64,000 nucleotides of DNA. It comes from Angiostrongylus vasorum (taxonomy: Eukaryota > Nematoda > Chromadorea > Rhabditida > Metastrongylidae). Position numbers and translations under genes: made by a program. Below are positions 33,040 to 47,700 of the stretch, piece after piece. The notes below the pieces were generated by a model, which was not told the origin of the DNA, searched no databases, and saw only the letters and a program-made list of their open reading frames with translations. Every line of letters begins with the position of its first letter. Position 1 is the stretch's first letter. The stretch spans positions 4,829,001 through 4,893,000 of the forward strand of contig JADANN010000364.1 in assembly GCA_018806985.1 (NCBI GenBank). Direction: 5' to 3'.

Positions 33040-35188
33040 TACTCTACATATCTGATCTGATGGTGTAAGCGTAGAACAACAAAATTCTTAAAGTATTCAT
33101 GATATTTTAAATAAATATCTATAGCAGTCGATGACTTTCAAGTTGACCTTTTTTCAGTAAGCTGTGATACTTCCGATTTTTTTCGCTCATTGTCTCATCC
33201 TTCTACACCAACACAAACGAGGATCGCCTATCAATACATCTCAGCTCAGGGAACTATCGTCCAAACTCGGTTTCTTGTTCTTATTTGGCGACTTTTTATC
33301 CAAGCTTTACAACCGTCCAAGCGTTCAGTCCTCGTTATTTTTAAGTTTCGACAATTTACCAATGTTCACTCATTGTGCTATAATACTTAAACAATTCAAA
33401 ACATCTGTCTTCATGTCCCAATTCCTAATCCCTTTGTTTCGTTTTTCCCTGAAAGCATTTCATTCGTGTTATCCCGATTTTAGTAAATCGATCCTCCACT
33501 CGTAGAACTGGATCGACCTCGATCCACTCACATACGATAACTCTCATTCACAGAACACTTTGCTACACTGTTTTACGTACATACCTCTTCAGTCCAAAAT
33601 ACCACACATTTATGACGATATGCATTCATTTAAACTCATTCTACACATTTGTTTCCCGTACAGTTTCCTGCCTACTTTTCACACTCCCTAGTCCCTAAAC
33701 TTGACAACATATAAAGAAGGAAGACGCACATGTATATCCATCCTGTCGTTTGTGCTAAATAATATACCAGAATGTTTCCATTGAACATGCATAGACTCAT
33801 GAGTGTCTCGATGATTTCGTCCCGCAATGAATGTATGCTCGTGAAGTCCAGTGCCACTACGGTGCACGGCGAAAGATCAAACTACCACGCCGCAGCCAAC
33901 AACAAAAACCACGTCTAGTTCAGTATGTGCTAACAGATAACGCCCAACATGCATCGAATACAATGCATCTTATGCGGAAAATAGTGGCGGCTCCCAAATT
34001 TAAAGAAACATATCTCATCTACTATCAAAATTCATTAGTAGAATGAAATCCACTGAAATCTACTGACCTTTCCCTACAATATACAAACTACTTTGTCTTA
34101 CCTAGACGAAATCCTGATTTTCACGAGCCTATTACACTTACTTGACTCAATGTTTTTGAGTCAAGACTCGCACAAGCGATTGAACGGACCTTTCATACAT
34201 AAGGACATGATAGCGTTCTCAATGTGTCGATTACACTTACAGCTGATGCGCTTGCGTAGGAAATTTTAAAAACGTAAATCCTTAGCCCCATTCTTCCATT
34301 CTGAAGTCCTAGTTCTAAACACATTTCTCAAAGTACTGCGTAGAAATTATGTATGTCAACAAGACTAGACAAGGTAAACTGTCTGCTACAAATCTACGTA
34401 TTTCCCAACTCAAACACCTTTTTTTTACGTAACCTGGCGTTACAATATAATATTGTGCTGCTCTGAGGACTTCTCGCACTACCATTGCGCTACTGCTGAC
34501 GCCCATGCGGAACCACCACCTGAGAAATACACAGGGACAGAAAATCTGGTGCTACGCCTTTTCACTGAGAACTGTACATGATGACCTATATATAACTTCT
34601 ATACTTCTATAAATTTATAGTTCTGAGCATAATGGTTTCGCATATCTTACAACTTACGAGAAGAACGGCAAAATATCAAACAAAGAAAAATCGCTGACAA
34701 ATTTGATACAAAATGAAAACCAGCAAAAGTTCGAAAAGTCGATAAATACAGAGAATGTTAGAAAGCCGACATAGCGGGAAAGCGGTAATGAATATTAGTA
34801 AAAAGTCATCGTATTACGAAAGTAAAGTTCGAGGAAGGAGAACAAAATAAACAGACATACATTGATAATAGTATATACCTGTGTGCAAATAAGGAGAAAT
34901 AATAATGAAATCACGCTCAACAAGTTTCGCAACTGACACGATGGCGCGACATCGCTACAGACCGGAGAGAACCGTAAGAAACGAGAAAAATTGCTACAAA
35001 CACTATCTACAATACTCTTCATTGGGTGGCTAATGGCCTAAAGAAATTAAATCTACGCACGACAATTGGTGCAGAAAAACTATCACCTATCACCTGCTAA
35101 AGATTAAGCACATGTTAATGAGACGTGACACTATGTAACTCTCAACAACTTATCGGAACATAAGAACACACGTATAGAAGTAGTAAAC
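33040..35188. other. 3' flank of din-1, no gene recognised
   Basis: The minus-strand 3' UTR of din-1 should start below 35189, but I see no clear AATAAA (TTTATT on this strand) close to the stop. Frames at 33164-33505 are low-complexity Phe/Leu/Ser and not convincing. Confidence 0.35.
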
Positions 35189-35529
35189 CTACGATGTAAG
35201 AGCTCTTGAAGACTCATCAGGTGTTAGAACGACAAACAAAAATAATGCTTGACGAGTCGTTATTGACTCATAAAGCTGTGGAGAATAGTACTGGAGGTAG
35301 CTGGATGGAAAGTCGCCCGGTGGGAAAACATGCACCAAACACCCTGTAGTACTTTCCGTTTGTGGCATAACGGCAATTCCAGCAGCTTGTTTGCTGGCAA
35401 AGTACTCAATGAATGCTGTTCGAAATATGTCCGAATTTGTGATTATTTCGTCACGCGAAGGCCCGCAAGGTAGGCAAATCATGCACGCGAAGCGACCCGC
35501 ATCCGACATCTTTGCAACCATTCCTGCAA
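35189..35529 (-). CDS. din-1: din-1 exon 11, SPOC domain second half and stop
   Basis: The acceptor ATGTTCCAG at 35530-35531 joins G|TT to give VAGMVAKMSDAGRFACMICL, then PCG, then YFASKQAAGIAVMPQT and VHVFPPGDFPSSYLQYYSPQ. The stop is TAG at 35189-35191. This aligns with SPOC wording GVARRM...LLALPCG...YLQAKQAAGIINVP...LQIFPPCEFSESHL. The frame continues upstream to 35626, but those 32 codons have no SPOC counterpart and the acceptor at 35530 keeps phase, so they are intron. Confidence 0.88.
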
Positions 35530-38500
35530 CTGGAACATTAGCTCGATTTGCGTTGGCTAAAGAAAAACTGAGAAGCCCTTCTAGATCCTTAAGCGTCATT
35601 TTACATAGCAAATCCGACGGAATCATTTCCCAATTACTAAATGACGATTTCCCTCACAACGGTTTACCGCTTCATCGTGGCTGGGAGGTGTTCCTGGGTG
35701 TCGGAGAGTGATGTATGTACAGAGGGGGGATTCATCCCTCCGGCAGGGTCTCCCAAGCTGAGAACGAGTCCTACGTTTCTATCAGGAAGCCCACCTAAGA
35801 GTAACCCAATACCAGGATCCACCACTATCCTGGTATCAAACTAGTCGCACAATGGCAAATCTCCCTCTTATCCACAAAAGTGACAACTGCCTGTGTTGGT
35901 GACAACCTGGGGCAGACTTGGCCAGGCTGACCTTAGAACTTCGGGGAAACATAATGGCTAAGCCAGCAAAACTTCGAGCAATGAAGATTATGCTGGGGTC
36001 CGCACAACCACTGATGACGGGCCATCCTAGTATCCAAATAAGTATATGACGATTTCAGAAAGTGGTAATCACTGTCGCTACGATGCTTCGGAGTACAGCT
36101 AAGCAGCTTCGTCAGTACTAACATATACCAGTGCACTATCAACGATAAAGAAATGTAATTTGCAACTGGAAAGTGAAAGCTCTAACTATAATGATTACAT
36201 CCAAGTTGAAATCAAGCACACAAAATAAAAAGTAGTGCACCACAAGATCTCCCTATAGCTAAAGATGAAATCCACCATGAGAGTTTGAGAACGGTCTCCT
36301 ACAACACAGTCGTACGCCATAACTTATCACTTGTCGAATAATCCAAAATCTAACAAAACTGCTCTATTATAGTTGCTTTCCGCATTCACTACAGCCTCTT
36401 CTCCTTCATAATAAGTCCAACTATTGTTACTGATTGCGAAATAACTATGTTACTACACAGCACACTTTGTTCAATGGCTTGAAGGTCATTTCGGAAAGCA
36501 AACACGATATCGATCAGTGGGAGGCGACAACGCTAGACAGCAGTCGCAGCAAAGCGCTCTGCAGTTTGTCTACTTAAATTAGCATTACATCTTCCGATTC
36601 ACAAAGAGCGAAATCGACTCTGGTGAAATCGCGAAAGAAAAGCACAAATGCTGCGGCCTCCCTATAGAGTAGTGCACCTGAAAACAAACATGCATTCATG
36701 TGAAATAAAACTCACCTTGAACCTGGGCATGCTCGAGACGCATTCGTTGGTTCACGCGAATAACGACAGCATTCTTTGCATCAGCATTAGCATCACCAAG
36801 ACAACGTGTGAGCATTTCCACTGAACCGTATACCAAATGCATCTGCACTGTGGTCTCCGAGTGTTTCATTGCCAGTGTTCCTTGCCAAACAACAGGGAAA
36901 CGCTATAAAGAATTAGAATTAATAGTAATAAAACAAACTAGCATAAATCCAACAACAACCATCAACATCAACGTTGCTGGACAGCTTTCTGCCCTGCTGG
37001 ACAAGATTTCGTTTGTTTGGTTACCTTACTATTAGAAATAGGAGTCACTACAAAAAAAGAACATGTTTTATGGGTTCACGCAAGAACTCCATGGCTACAA
37101 CATGAGAAAACTTCTGTCAAACTGGTAAAGATCTGTAGACTCTAATGGAATCAATTCACCGTGACATCAGTTATGAATGTTCAAGGTTAAGATGGAGAAC
37201 CATTTTTGTACTGGATCGTAAGTGTTAACTAAGCCCTTGGCAACCACTGTTGTTCGCGCACTTTTTGAATATGTAACCTTCATTTGACATCAGAAACTTA
37301 TAAATATAAAGACTAAGTAAATTAGCATTATTGAACCACATCAATTAAGATCACTCCACAGATCGAGATTGATTCATAAACAAAATTAAGTATAAAATAA
37401 CATTTAGACAATATACCTTCAGTTGTTCTTCTCTTGTGAGGGTTTTTTCATTACTCAAATTGTCCGGATCGGCTTCGCGATGCGAAATAGCTAAGTCGTG
37501 TAACTGATTGATTATTTCCTGAGAGATCGGAGCAACCTCCGTTTCAGAACCTCGCGGTGAACTGCTGGCAGATGACACCGACGTGGACCATGCGAGAGGA
37601 CTGTCCGATACTAAGACTTCATGTGAAATAGAATCTGAGTTATGCGGTCGACCGCTTACTTTACGAAACGCAGACCCTAGTGAGGCAATTCCACTTTCTT
37701 TTTTGGTGGATGGGCGACCAGCAATAATTGATAAAATCTCATCTATTGATAGTTTCCGTTCAACAGGTAAGCAAGGACTCCCACTTCCATATGCCCGTTT
37801 GTCTTCTGGTGACGAAGCTGGTGATTCAGCCTTTTGATCAGGCTTTAGATCATCCTCATATATGTTGTAGATTTCTTCATTGAGAATCCTATTTAAACAA
37901 CGTTCCATATCATCCTTAGACACTGGAACATGAGGAAAGGAAAATCGCCCAGATTTCCTCTGAGCATTTAGTGCACTAGTGTCTGAATAAACACGTTTTC
38001 GCAACTCATCGACGTGACTGGAAATCTCTGTTGATGGGAACGAACGTTTGCGATCATTTTGCTGGCTGCTTTCGCTCCCAGCAGTCCGTATTAGTGATGT
38101 CTGAACAGCGGCCAATTGAGGATTAGTATTTGGAGCCTGACTTCGGCCGAATACTGCGTACTTTTGAAAAAGTGCAGCCTTCTGCAAACTTGTCAGAGAT
38201 TGGGCAGTCACATCGGGATGAGAAGTAATATGTGACAAAAGTTCAGATGCTGAATTCGATGCGGACGGACGCTCAACATTATTTTCCGTCGCGTTAACGA
38301 GGTTCATACCCAGCACCATCTTGGCAGCATTTACCAGTAACGGATTTTGAGCAGCTAAGTGAGTATTTGTTAAAAAGCCTCCAATCGTAGCCTGCTGATT
38401 GATGGCAAGCAGGCTATTCATTGCAATAGCACCAGCTAAATTCAAAATGTTACTGGCATGTTCGCTGATATCTTGTGCACCGCCTGTCAACGGAATCGTC

Positions 38501-38628
38501 GACGAAGGATTCATTGTTTCTTCGGGTGACGAAATAGAGAACGATGAGAGATGCTGAGGTTCCGCCGCTTTTCTACTTCGCTTTACACCAATCTCTGTTG
38601 CGCGAGGCTGCAAACCGTTAGAGCTCAT
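35189..38628 (-). CDS. din-1: Putative short isoform (DIN-1S-like) from internal ATG
   Basis: The ATG at 38628 lies in frame 21 bases upstream of the exon 9 acceptor (GGTTTGCAG|CCT). A transcript starting in intron 8 would therefore encode MSSNGLQPRATEIGVKRSRK and continue through exons 9-11 to the same stop, 579 residues with the SPOC domain but no RRM or polyQ. C. elegans din-1 makes a long and a short form, the short one being the main DAF-12 corepressor. The reading frame and acceptor overlap are seen directly; that a promoter drives it is inferred from the CpG-rich block at 39060-39560. Confidence 0.55.
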
Positions 38629-41600
38629 CCAATAACTACGAAGAAATTTACGCAGCGAAGATGTGAGAAAATGCTGATGATGAACAGCGGCAAAGGGAAA
38701 ATATTGGAAAACTGTGCTTCTTTGGATATATTTGCTTTAAAACACTATAAATTCCAGCGAGATCGATTATATCAGGAAGGCAACAGTGTAACACCGACGA
38801 AGACGATGAAACGAGGGAAAAACAGAGTGCAGAAAGAAAGTAGTACAAATAAGTTGTTGACGAAATAACTTCCCGATTCGAATACCTGATGCTGGGGGTT
38901 CGGGTCCTTTGCACAGAACCTAAACCAGATGAGGTAGCTAGAGTGGAGGTATTGTTCAAGTGAGGTAGTGGTAGTAGTTGTACAAGTAGTACGACTAGGT
39001 TCAGGTCATTTGAGGCGTATCATCACCGCCATAGTAAAGAAATACAGCAGCAAAAGTGATGTGAAACAGTTGAAGACGACGACGACGACGACGTTTAGGG
39101 ATGACCGTACGTTCGCCAGCTCACACCGATCGCACAGCGTTCCGTTCGTTCAGCGAGCAAATAATTCACAGAGATAGTACGAGCGAGTGTGAGTAACACC
39201 ACACCACCTCTGCTTCCTTGTGCCGTCCGTTGCTGGCTAGACGCGAGCGCGCCGATAGTGTGGGTGTGGTTGTGTGCGCAGTGCGGAGAGCGGCCAAGTC
39301 CGGCGAGAGAGCAGACGACGAGCGCGGCGCGCGAATTTGATCTAGCAGGGCGCGCGCGCACGCGGCGCGGCACTTGCGGTGCACTACTAGCGTGACGCGG
39401 TCGCGATGCGGTCACCACACACAGGCCGGGCGGACGGAGACGGTCGGACTCGTAGAAAGTGTTCGAACGGAGTTCGTCGTGCCAGTCGCTGCTACTACGC
39501 CGACCGACCACTCCGACCGACTGCGTAGCAGGATTTATTTTCGTAGACAACGAACTGAAAACGTATCGAAAACGGTCGCTCGTACCAACCACAACAAATT
39601 CCCAACAATTACTGTTCGTGTGAGCGTCAAAATCGTCATCACTGACACCGCATGCTCACACACCAGAAGCAATTAATCTGACCTCATCGTTACAGTACAT
39701 TTCGCCGCGAACTTTAACATTGACATTTCGCCGATATCAGTGATCCTTCGACGAAAAGTTGTAGCTCCCACTGTGATGTACCATGTACGCAACATGTCCG
39801 TCAACCCAAAATCGCAGTATCTACATGGGAATACAATAAAGTTGTCCTAGGATTGGTTAAGAGGCCTGAGAGAAGTATGTAAACAATTTCCATATCTTAC
39901 CATCGATCGGTGTTTCGTTAGCAATACCTGTCTGCTGTCCCTTCAATTGTGCTTCCCATGTTGAATTTGCTCATGACATTACTGCAGAAAACATACGCGA
40001 GTCACGGATAACAACGAACGTAGAACCCGTAAGATCACACCTGCATATTTGTGCTCATCTTAAAATTTACGCTTAGTATTTTGTCCCCATGAGACTATAA
40101 CATTTGTTGAGTTCTATTAGCACGTTGTGATCACACCTAATTTTCGTTCGAAAGCACATCAGATTACGACCAGTTCTCGTCGACTGCAATGCGCATTGAA
40201 TACAATGCGTATTGCTCGTTTTGGCACCCAAAAAGATAACAATTGCTCTCCTCATTAGTAGTGGTAGACTTTCTATTCAATTGTTGACAAGTAAGGCAGG
40301 GAATCGCCACGGGACTCATATGTCCGTCCATCCGTTTACTCCTCATATTCGTTCAGGAGAGACTTCTTAAATACGCTCCTTAACCCACAACGGCCCAACG
40401 CCATTTTTCGTGGCTGCTCAATTGTTGTAAAACATCTGGAATCCAGTAAACTGAATATGGATGCTACAGTGTCCACACGGTCATTTGGTCCATACTGCCA
40501 TGGACCCTATAGTGTCTATACGGGGCGTTATGGGTTAACTCTCACTATGTTACCAGAGACATTCTTAATACTCTTAACAACAACAAGTCTTTAAGGGGAC
40601 AAACAAACCCGTATGATAAATCTTTTTTTTACAAACGACTGAGTGCGCAGAAAAAGCTTTCCATGCACCACGTCTAGGAGACCAGGTGTTCAATAAGGCA
40701 TCGATTGAATACGAAAATATAACAGAAAACTCTGTCTGAAAATAAGCAACTAGAAGGGAAATGCATCCAAGTTGACGAACACTGTCCAGTCCGCCTCCAC
40801 ATAGTCTATTGAAAACAATATAGATAGTCGCTAATATAACAAACTAAATATGTGACCATAGTCTCCAAACAAACCTTAGCAACATCAGCGGAATGTCCAG
40901 ATGACGATAACCCCGATGGAGATGGTATAGCAGCTGATGACGAAGGGAGCACCGTTTGAGTGGCATTTTCTACCGGATGTAACTGCGATGGCATTGCTAT
41001 ATTTTTTCGTTCTTGTGAAATCGTACCAGCAAAAACCGAGCCCGAAGTCTGACAAACCGACGGAGAAGTCTGTGCTGCATTCTGTTGCGAAAGAAGCTGT
41101 TGCTGAGTGAGACGGTATGCGTAAAGCGCAGCAGCCTGCTGTTGCTGTGTTGATTGTGCATGATGCTGATGCAGAGCGTCACGCTCACGGATTGCTCGCA
41201 ACTGTGATTCCTTGATCAAGCGTTCACGTTCCTGCTGTATAGGCTGTGGAGATGGAGAAGCCGTCGATGACGCTTCTTGTTGTGCCTTTAATAGTTAATA
41301 TTAAAAGGATACGAGATTTTGTCACTGATCTGCTACTATTTCGTAAGCACCTTTATTTGTTGCCTTTGCAATTCGATTAAGAACTGCTGCGCTTGAGATG
41401 TTGGCAACTGCTGCAGTGCTTGTATCTGCGCCAAAAGCGCTGTTGCTACTGGTTGGCCAAACGTTTGTGACATCTGTTGAAAATATCCTATTGAGTCCCT
41501 TGAAGCCATCTGAATCATCTGCATTTGTTGTAATTGCAGTTTCAATGTTTGAGCGGCCAATGCAGCTTGTTGGCTAACTGGAGTAGCTGGATGTGGAGCT

Positions 41601-41675
41601 GGTGACTGTGCTGTAGCCGGCGTTTGCGATTTCAGAACTCGTGAAGTTGCACCAGTTTCCTTTTGATGTTGTTGC

Positions 41676-41709
<34 letters not shown>

Positions 41710-44700
41710 GCTGTTGTTGTTGTTGTTGCTGTTGCTGTTGAAATATTTGCTGCTGAAGTTGTTGTTGAATCTCTCGCTCACGATGCTGTTGCAAATCCCT
41801 TTCTTTCTGGAAAGTTATCTCCCGATCTCGCTCACGTTCCCGCTGTTGCTGAATTTCTAGCTGCTGTTGTGCCAAAATTTGCTGTTGCTGTTGTTGTAGA
41901 GCCATTTGTTGAGCGGCTAGCTGTTGTTGGAACAAATGCTGTTGGGACAGTGGACGTTGCTGAGCTTGCGCCTGTTGATATGTTTGCTGCTGCTGCAACA
42001 CACTCGAATTTGTAAACGAGGGTTGTTGGAAACGGTTATATATTTGATGCATACCACCCTGAGACACGACCGATGTGCCTAGAGTTATAGCTCCCGGAAC
42101 AGGTGATGAACTTGAGAGAACGGACACATTTACAGATGATGAAACAGGAGATACTTTCAGTGGATGCATAGTCGATGGTTGCACAAAAGTCCCATGCTCA
42201 GCGTTAATTGATGTTTTGGGCGAATATGATAATGGAGTAGAAACTTTACGATCCGGAATCGTAACAGTAATCGGCGAAATTCCGTGAGAGCCAAGAGGCT
42301 GAGATATGCTGCATGAAGATTTATGCTCCTTCAAAGTATCTGAACATGGAACCACTACAATGTCATCGTCATCATCAAGCTGAACCACGTTCGACGAAAG
42401 CTCAATCGATGGCAGTTCTTTGACACTGCAAGGCGCTTCCACTTTCTCAATGGCGAGCTTTTCTTCTAGAATAGGTTCCTCCACAAAAGATTCCCGCAGC
42501 AGTTGCTCATCAGATACATCACCCGAGGCGACGTTGGCGTTTTCTCCACCATCGACGTCTGAGATGGCACCAGTCTCTCCACTAGTTTCTTCGTTGGTAG
42601 CAACAACGCTAGTAGAAGTTAAGGTCGCCTCACCACCACTGGTCAAACCAGCTGAAGCAACCACAGCTCCATTTTTACCCGGAACGAACACAAGTGTGGG
42701 ATATTGTGGTTCTTCTTCTTCATCATCACCATCAAAGATGGATTTAACAGCATCTTCGGTCTCCTGTACATCGGAAATGCTATTTGCAGCTTTTCCTGGT
42801 TCTCCATTCACTGCAGTCTGCTCAAATGTGCATGTCATTTCTGTCGCAGCGGGTGAAACAAGTGCTTTATGATCGTTTTGCAAATGTGCGCAGCAACCCA
42901 CAAGATCCACATCCTTACACTTTGATGAAACGATAGAATTACGAGGAGATGAATCCTCATTTGGGCCTGCTTCATCAAAAGCAGTGACATCGCCAACGTT
43001 CGGTGCAGATGACTCATATACGCTTGCATAGCCAGCTGCAGCGTCAACTAGTTCAACAGCATGATGTCGAGAACGTTGTGAATCGGAATCTGACTCGGTG
43101 GCATCTTCGGGTTCTGTTGTAGCCGAGCTGGAGGTGCTCACTCGTCGTACGGGCACATGCGAAGCGACGGAAGCGCACTGCTGTCCACTGTTTGATTCAG
43201 ACACAGTGCTAGCGAAGACATCATCGTAATCTGTTGAGTTGTCCGAATCCGCTTCAGTCGATGGCTGAGTAGTAGAAATAGTGGACGTCGCAACAGCTGA
43301 CTGACTTGGCACGAATATCTTCATTGCAGCTTTTGTGAGGAGTTTTGGACGAGAGTGTTCGCTTATCAGAGATGTCGGCAAATTGGTAGGCGTAGACGTA
43401 GTTTTTGCATCCATTTCTGATGAAGCTTGCAATTTCTTTTCCTCCTCCAGATCATCTTCACATTTGACGCGTTTTAAAGGTGTTTCCGCCAGGTTATTAT
43501 CTCCAGACTTATCGTCTAGTACCTCATCTTTAACAATTGCGAAGTCCACCTTCTCATCTACAATGCATTTAATCTTATTTTCTTCACTTTTCTGTGAAGC
43601 ATTCTGCGATTCTTCTTCGGAAGCACTCGTTCCACCTGATTGATGACACTTTTTCTGACGCTTAGCAGGCTTGATGTCATGAACGTCGCCTTTACGTTTG
43701 GCTACATCTTTTCTACACTCCTTCATTTCTTCTTCAGCATGATGTTTTTTATCCTTTTTATCTTTATCTCTTTTTCGACCCTTTTCCGGTTTATCTGGTC
43801 CAAAGATAGATTGGAAATCAAGCCTTTCGGATTTGCCGGATTTCTTTTTCGGCACTTCGTCTTCATCTGATGACTCCTTTCTCGATTTTTTTCTCTTCTT
43901 ATCCATTTCTTCGGTCCCTACAATTACCTCGTCATCCGTACTATCGGCACCAAATACGTCATCCATATTAACATTCTTGCCATGCTTCTGCTTCTCTGCC
44001 GTCTTCTTTACTGTCTTTCGATGTTTCTTCTGATTTCCACTATCAGATTCCCCAGATTCATCTGTAGACCACTCATGCTTCCTTTTATACTCCTCATCTT
44101 CACTACTATCCACGTTCTGGTTTTCATCTCTCTGGATCACTTGGTTGTCGTCCTCAGACGAAACATCTATTTCAGAGTCTACAACTTTTCGCATGGAGAT
44201 ATTGCCTTCATGCTCTTCCTCATCTGATGTATCTAACTGGATACGATGCCGCTTCTGACTCTTTTTTTCGTTGTTTTTGTCCCTTAACTTTTGAAGCGCG
44301 GCAGTTTTCTTTGTTCGTTCATCCTTATTTGCAGCAGAGCTGCGTCTCTTCACCCGGTCGTACATCGAAAGCCCTCCACTAGCACCCGCACAGCTCGATC
44401 CACTGTCCTCGGCAACAAGATGAGCCATTTGCTTACTGAACGCTTTCTGGTAGTCGCTATCCTCACTGGAGCTATCGTCATCAGAAGAACTTGCCCTTGA
44501 CTTTTTCTTCTGTTTCTTAGACTTTTTCTCTCGCTGTCGCTCTTTCTCAACTTTTCTTGCTCTTCTCTCTTTCTTCTCCTTTTCTTCATCTTTGGACTTT
44601 TTGCGTTCTTCTTTCATCTTCTTCTCTCGCTTTTGGTCTTTAAGTTTTTCTCGCTCTCGCTTCGCTCTTTCAGCGTCCTTCCGCTTGGCGCGTTCTTCCT

Positions 44701-47700
44701 TAGTTTCGAACAAACCCTCTTTCTTTCTATGCAGTTTGTGTTCCTTTTCCTTTCTATAATGATCTTGCGCTGAAGAAATCTTCCTCAACTGTTCCTGGTT
44801 CGCATGACCTTTTTCCGCATGAGTCGAACTAGCGGAAGGTTTCTTCTCGATTTTTGGAAGTTTCCGAAAATCTGTTGTTGGAGGTTTATTGTGGAATAGC
44901 TCGGCAAGAAGTTCAGTTGAGGGATCCTTATGCGCAATCGGCGGAACTCCACATTTACGATTGTCAGAGGCAGACAATGGTTTTCCAGCTAACGTTGAAA
45001 TAGAACCATGAACTGGTGATTTTATTGCAGACACACCATCATGACGTGGTGCCAAATGCTTCTCGCCCGTTCGCTGTGGAGTTGTTGTGGTTTTGTTATG
45101 CGAAAGAGTTTTAGAAGCTCCTGATGTTGTGAGTGGTGTCGGCTGAGGAAAATGCGATGCTAATGCCGTTATAACAGGCGATGGTTGAGAAGGACCAGAC
45201 ACTCCATACAAAGTTGTCTGATGTAGCGTTTGAATCGCACTATCCTGCTGACATAGAGCGTCTTGTGACAACCGTGAGTTTGAAACCCTGGTGAAGCCAC
45301 TACACTTAAAAGCAAAACTGTTTCCCGATGTGACAGTTGGACTCTTCCATAAGGAGTTATCTCGATGTGCTGTTGGTTCCAGCACTGTAGGAGGGAGTTG
45401 TGGCGGAGGAGGTGGTGCAGAGATAATAGGTGATGTTTGCGAATCAGGAGTTGTTGAAGGAGCGTGGACAAAAGGCGGAGTAACTGGAAAATTTGGCGGT
45501 GGAACAGAGAAATTTGGAGGATATGCTATAACAGGAGCGGTTGGAGGTGCAGTCAAGCGAATTGGTGGAGTCGAAGAAGACGTAGGTAGCGTTGACGATG
45601 ATGGTAACGGCGCAGATGCGGTAGTGCATGGAGTTCCACATTTTCGCGATGACAGAGGTGAATCAAGTCTGTTAGAAGCTGGAGTTGTGGCGGTGCTTTG
45701 AGATCCGCTTCCCAGTTGAGGTATGGTGATAGAGAGAGCAGGAGCAGGACGCTGCAAGGTCGTATTTCTACTGAATCCGCTTGAAGACAGACCGCTTCCG
45801 GAAGAAATTCCAGAGAAAGAAGTGACACTCAGTGGATCTGGTGCAGAAGCCTTTGCAGCGAGAATACGCTCTTGCGTAATATTCAGAGTAAAGTCGTCAA
45901 AAGAAGATTTCTTCTTTTGATTTATGCTTCGCAACCGTTCTTCAAATGAGTCGGTACGTGGTGTAACTCCTAAAACACCAGACTGCCGTTGACGAGATGA
46001 CGTTGGTGTCGTTTCTATCGTAGACGTGGAAGGCCGGCGATGATGGTGCTCGTCAAGCTCAGCAACACCTCGATGTGCTTCTTCTAATGAAGCGTTTACG
46101 TCGGTAAGGCGTGACCCAATCTCTGCCAGTCGCCCACTCCAACCGTCGGCTAAAATGGGTATGTCGTCGGGTTCGCAGAGAAGATCCAGTGCCGAAGGAG
46201 GTGGTGGTGGAAGAGGAGCTGCATCAGGAGAAAGCTGTGCGTCGCTGTCTAGTGCACCACTTGCACCGCTACTACTAGAACTCCGCGATACAGTCGCATG
46301 GTGCTGCGCATTAGCATACCCAGAAATATGAGTGTGTAAATGAGGTCGTTCGTCTGATGAAGTGACGTGAGTTCGACAAGCAGAAGCGATTCCAACATTA
46401 CTGCTCGTACGACGCTGTGATAGCGACTGAACGCCATCCACACTGGCTGCACTTCCAGACGAGCGTTTCCTCCATTCCCCAGCCACTGATCGAGGATGAC
46501 GATCCGAGTTCCAGAAAGGTGGAAGTGACAGATGAGACGAAACCACCCGACAATATTCACTGCGCGATAACCTTGGGTCGGGTAAGGCGACGTTTGCAGT
46601 GTCGAAAAAAATGCAGGGATTTCGAAGCAGTTCATTCCATGGCCACTTTCCTGTCCGTGACCTCTGTGATGACGTTGAGGTCGAATGTGGACGAGTCACA
46701 GATGGTTGCCCATCTACCGAGTGTCTTTTTTGAGAACCAGGAGTGTTAAGGTTGCACGACGTAGCTGTCGATGGCCCTGGCCCAGAAGACAAAGAATGGT
46801 GACGATGCTGAGAAGAGACCGATTGTGGTTCATGACTGCAGTGATGACTTTGATGTCTAATGGAATGCGAGTCATGGTGTGAAGTAGACGGTGGTGAAAC
46901 AAAAGCGGGAGTAGAACGTGACTGAGAATTGGTTCTAGGTGATGTCTTCCGCCTAACTGGAGGATCAGCAGGAGGTGGTGACGGATTCTGGGAGAGGGCC
47001 TCCATTGGTGGTGGTGCAGGAGGTGGATCAAGGGGCGGTCGCGAAACATCGTCATAGAACCTTTAAAAAAGCGTTAAGGAAGTTTTTAGTTAGCTTCGGC
47101 TGATTTTCAAATACAACCAAATCAGTACTGAAAAAATTAAACGAACACTAATACAACATAGATCCACTCTCACCCACTATCCCCACTTTTGCGATCGTCA
47201 ACAGTGGGAATGACTACGTCTGCAGCAGTCGAAACTATGGGGCCCGAAGACGGAATTTCCGGATGTATTCTTTCCTCCGAAGCCGACGAACAATGTCTGA
47301 TTGTTTTGCGATCCGCCCACCTCGAATTTTCAAATGGACTACGCCGAGTAGAAGACATATTTCGAGGTTTTCCTGAAAACAGTGGATTTTCTCAAACACA
47401 ACTATTATGTATGCGAACATTTTAGCAAAAGTGCTTCACCATTGACGTTTCGATCGCAACGAATTTCACGTCTCTCATCGCGACGCCTATCTTTGACCCG
47501 CTGACTATACGACAATGGACTGGAAGCCCGACTATCATTCGATCCAGAACGAAGCCTTGTTGGTGATGAGTCCTCACTTGATGACGCTGACGATTCGGAT
47601 GACGCACTGAAGCAAGAACTCTAACTAACAACAACTACATCTGACAAGAATAAACTGTACACTAATATCGGGAAAAGACAAATTATTCAGGCATCTCTGA

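Noticed and set aside
33164..33505. 113-codon plus frame
   Set aside because: Phe/Leu/Ser low-complexity wording typical of AT-rich 3' flanks, no motif, no splice context.
35530..35626. Upstream extension of the last din-1 frame (IPSDLLCKMTLKDLEGLLSF)
   Set aside because: No SPOC counterpart; the acceptor at 35530-35531 keeps phase with exon 10 and restores the SPOC alignment exactly.
36600..36690. Possible extra SPOC exon after exon 10 (GALLYREAAAFVLFF)
   Set aside because: Good acceptor, but its end phase does not join exon 11 and the SPOC domain is complete without it.
39095..39676. Minus and plus frames of 100-165 codons in din-1 intron 8
   Set aside because: Same composition effect in a CpG-rich block; they overlap each other and have no motif.
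41641..42015. Valine/leucine-rich plus-strand frames
   Set aside because: Antisense of the Gln-rich part of din-1 exon 7; CAA/CAG codons read backwards give Leu/Val runs.
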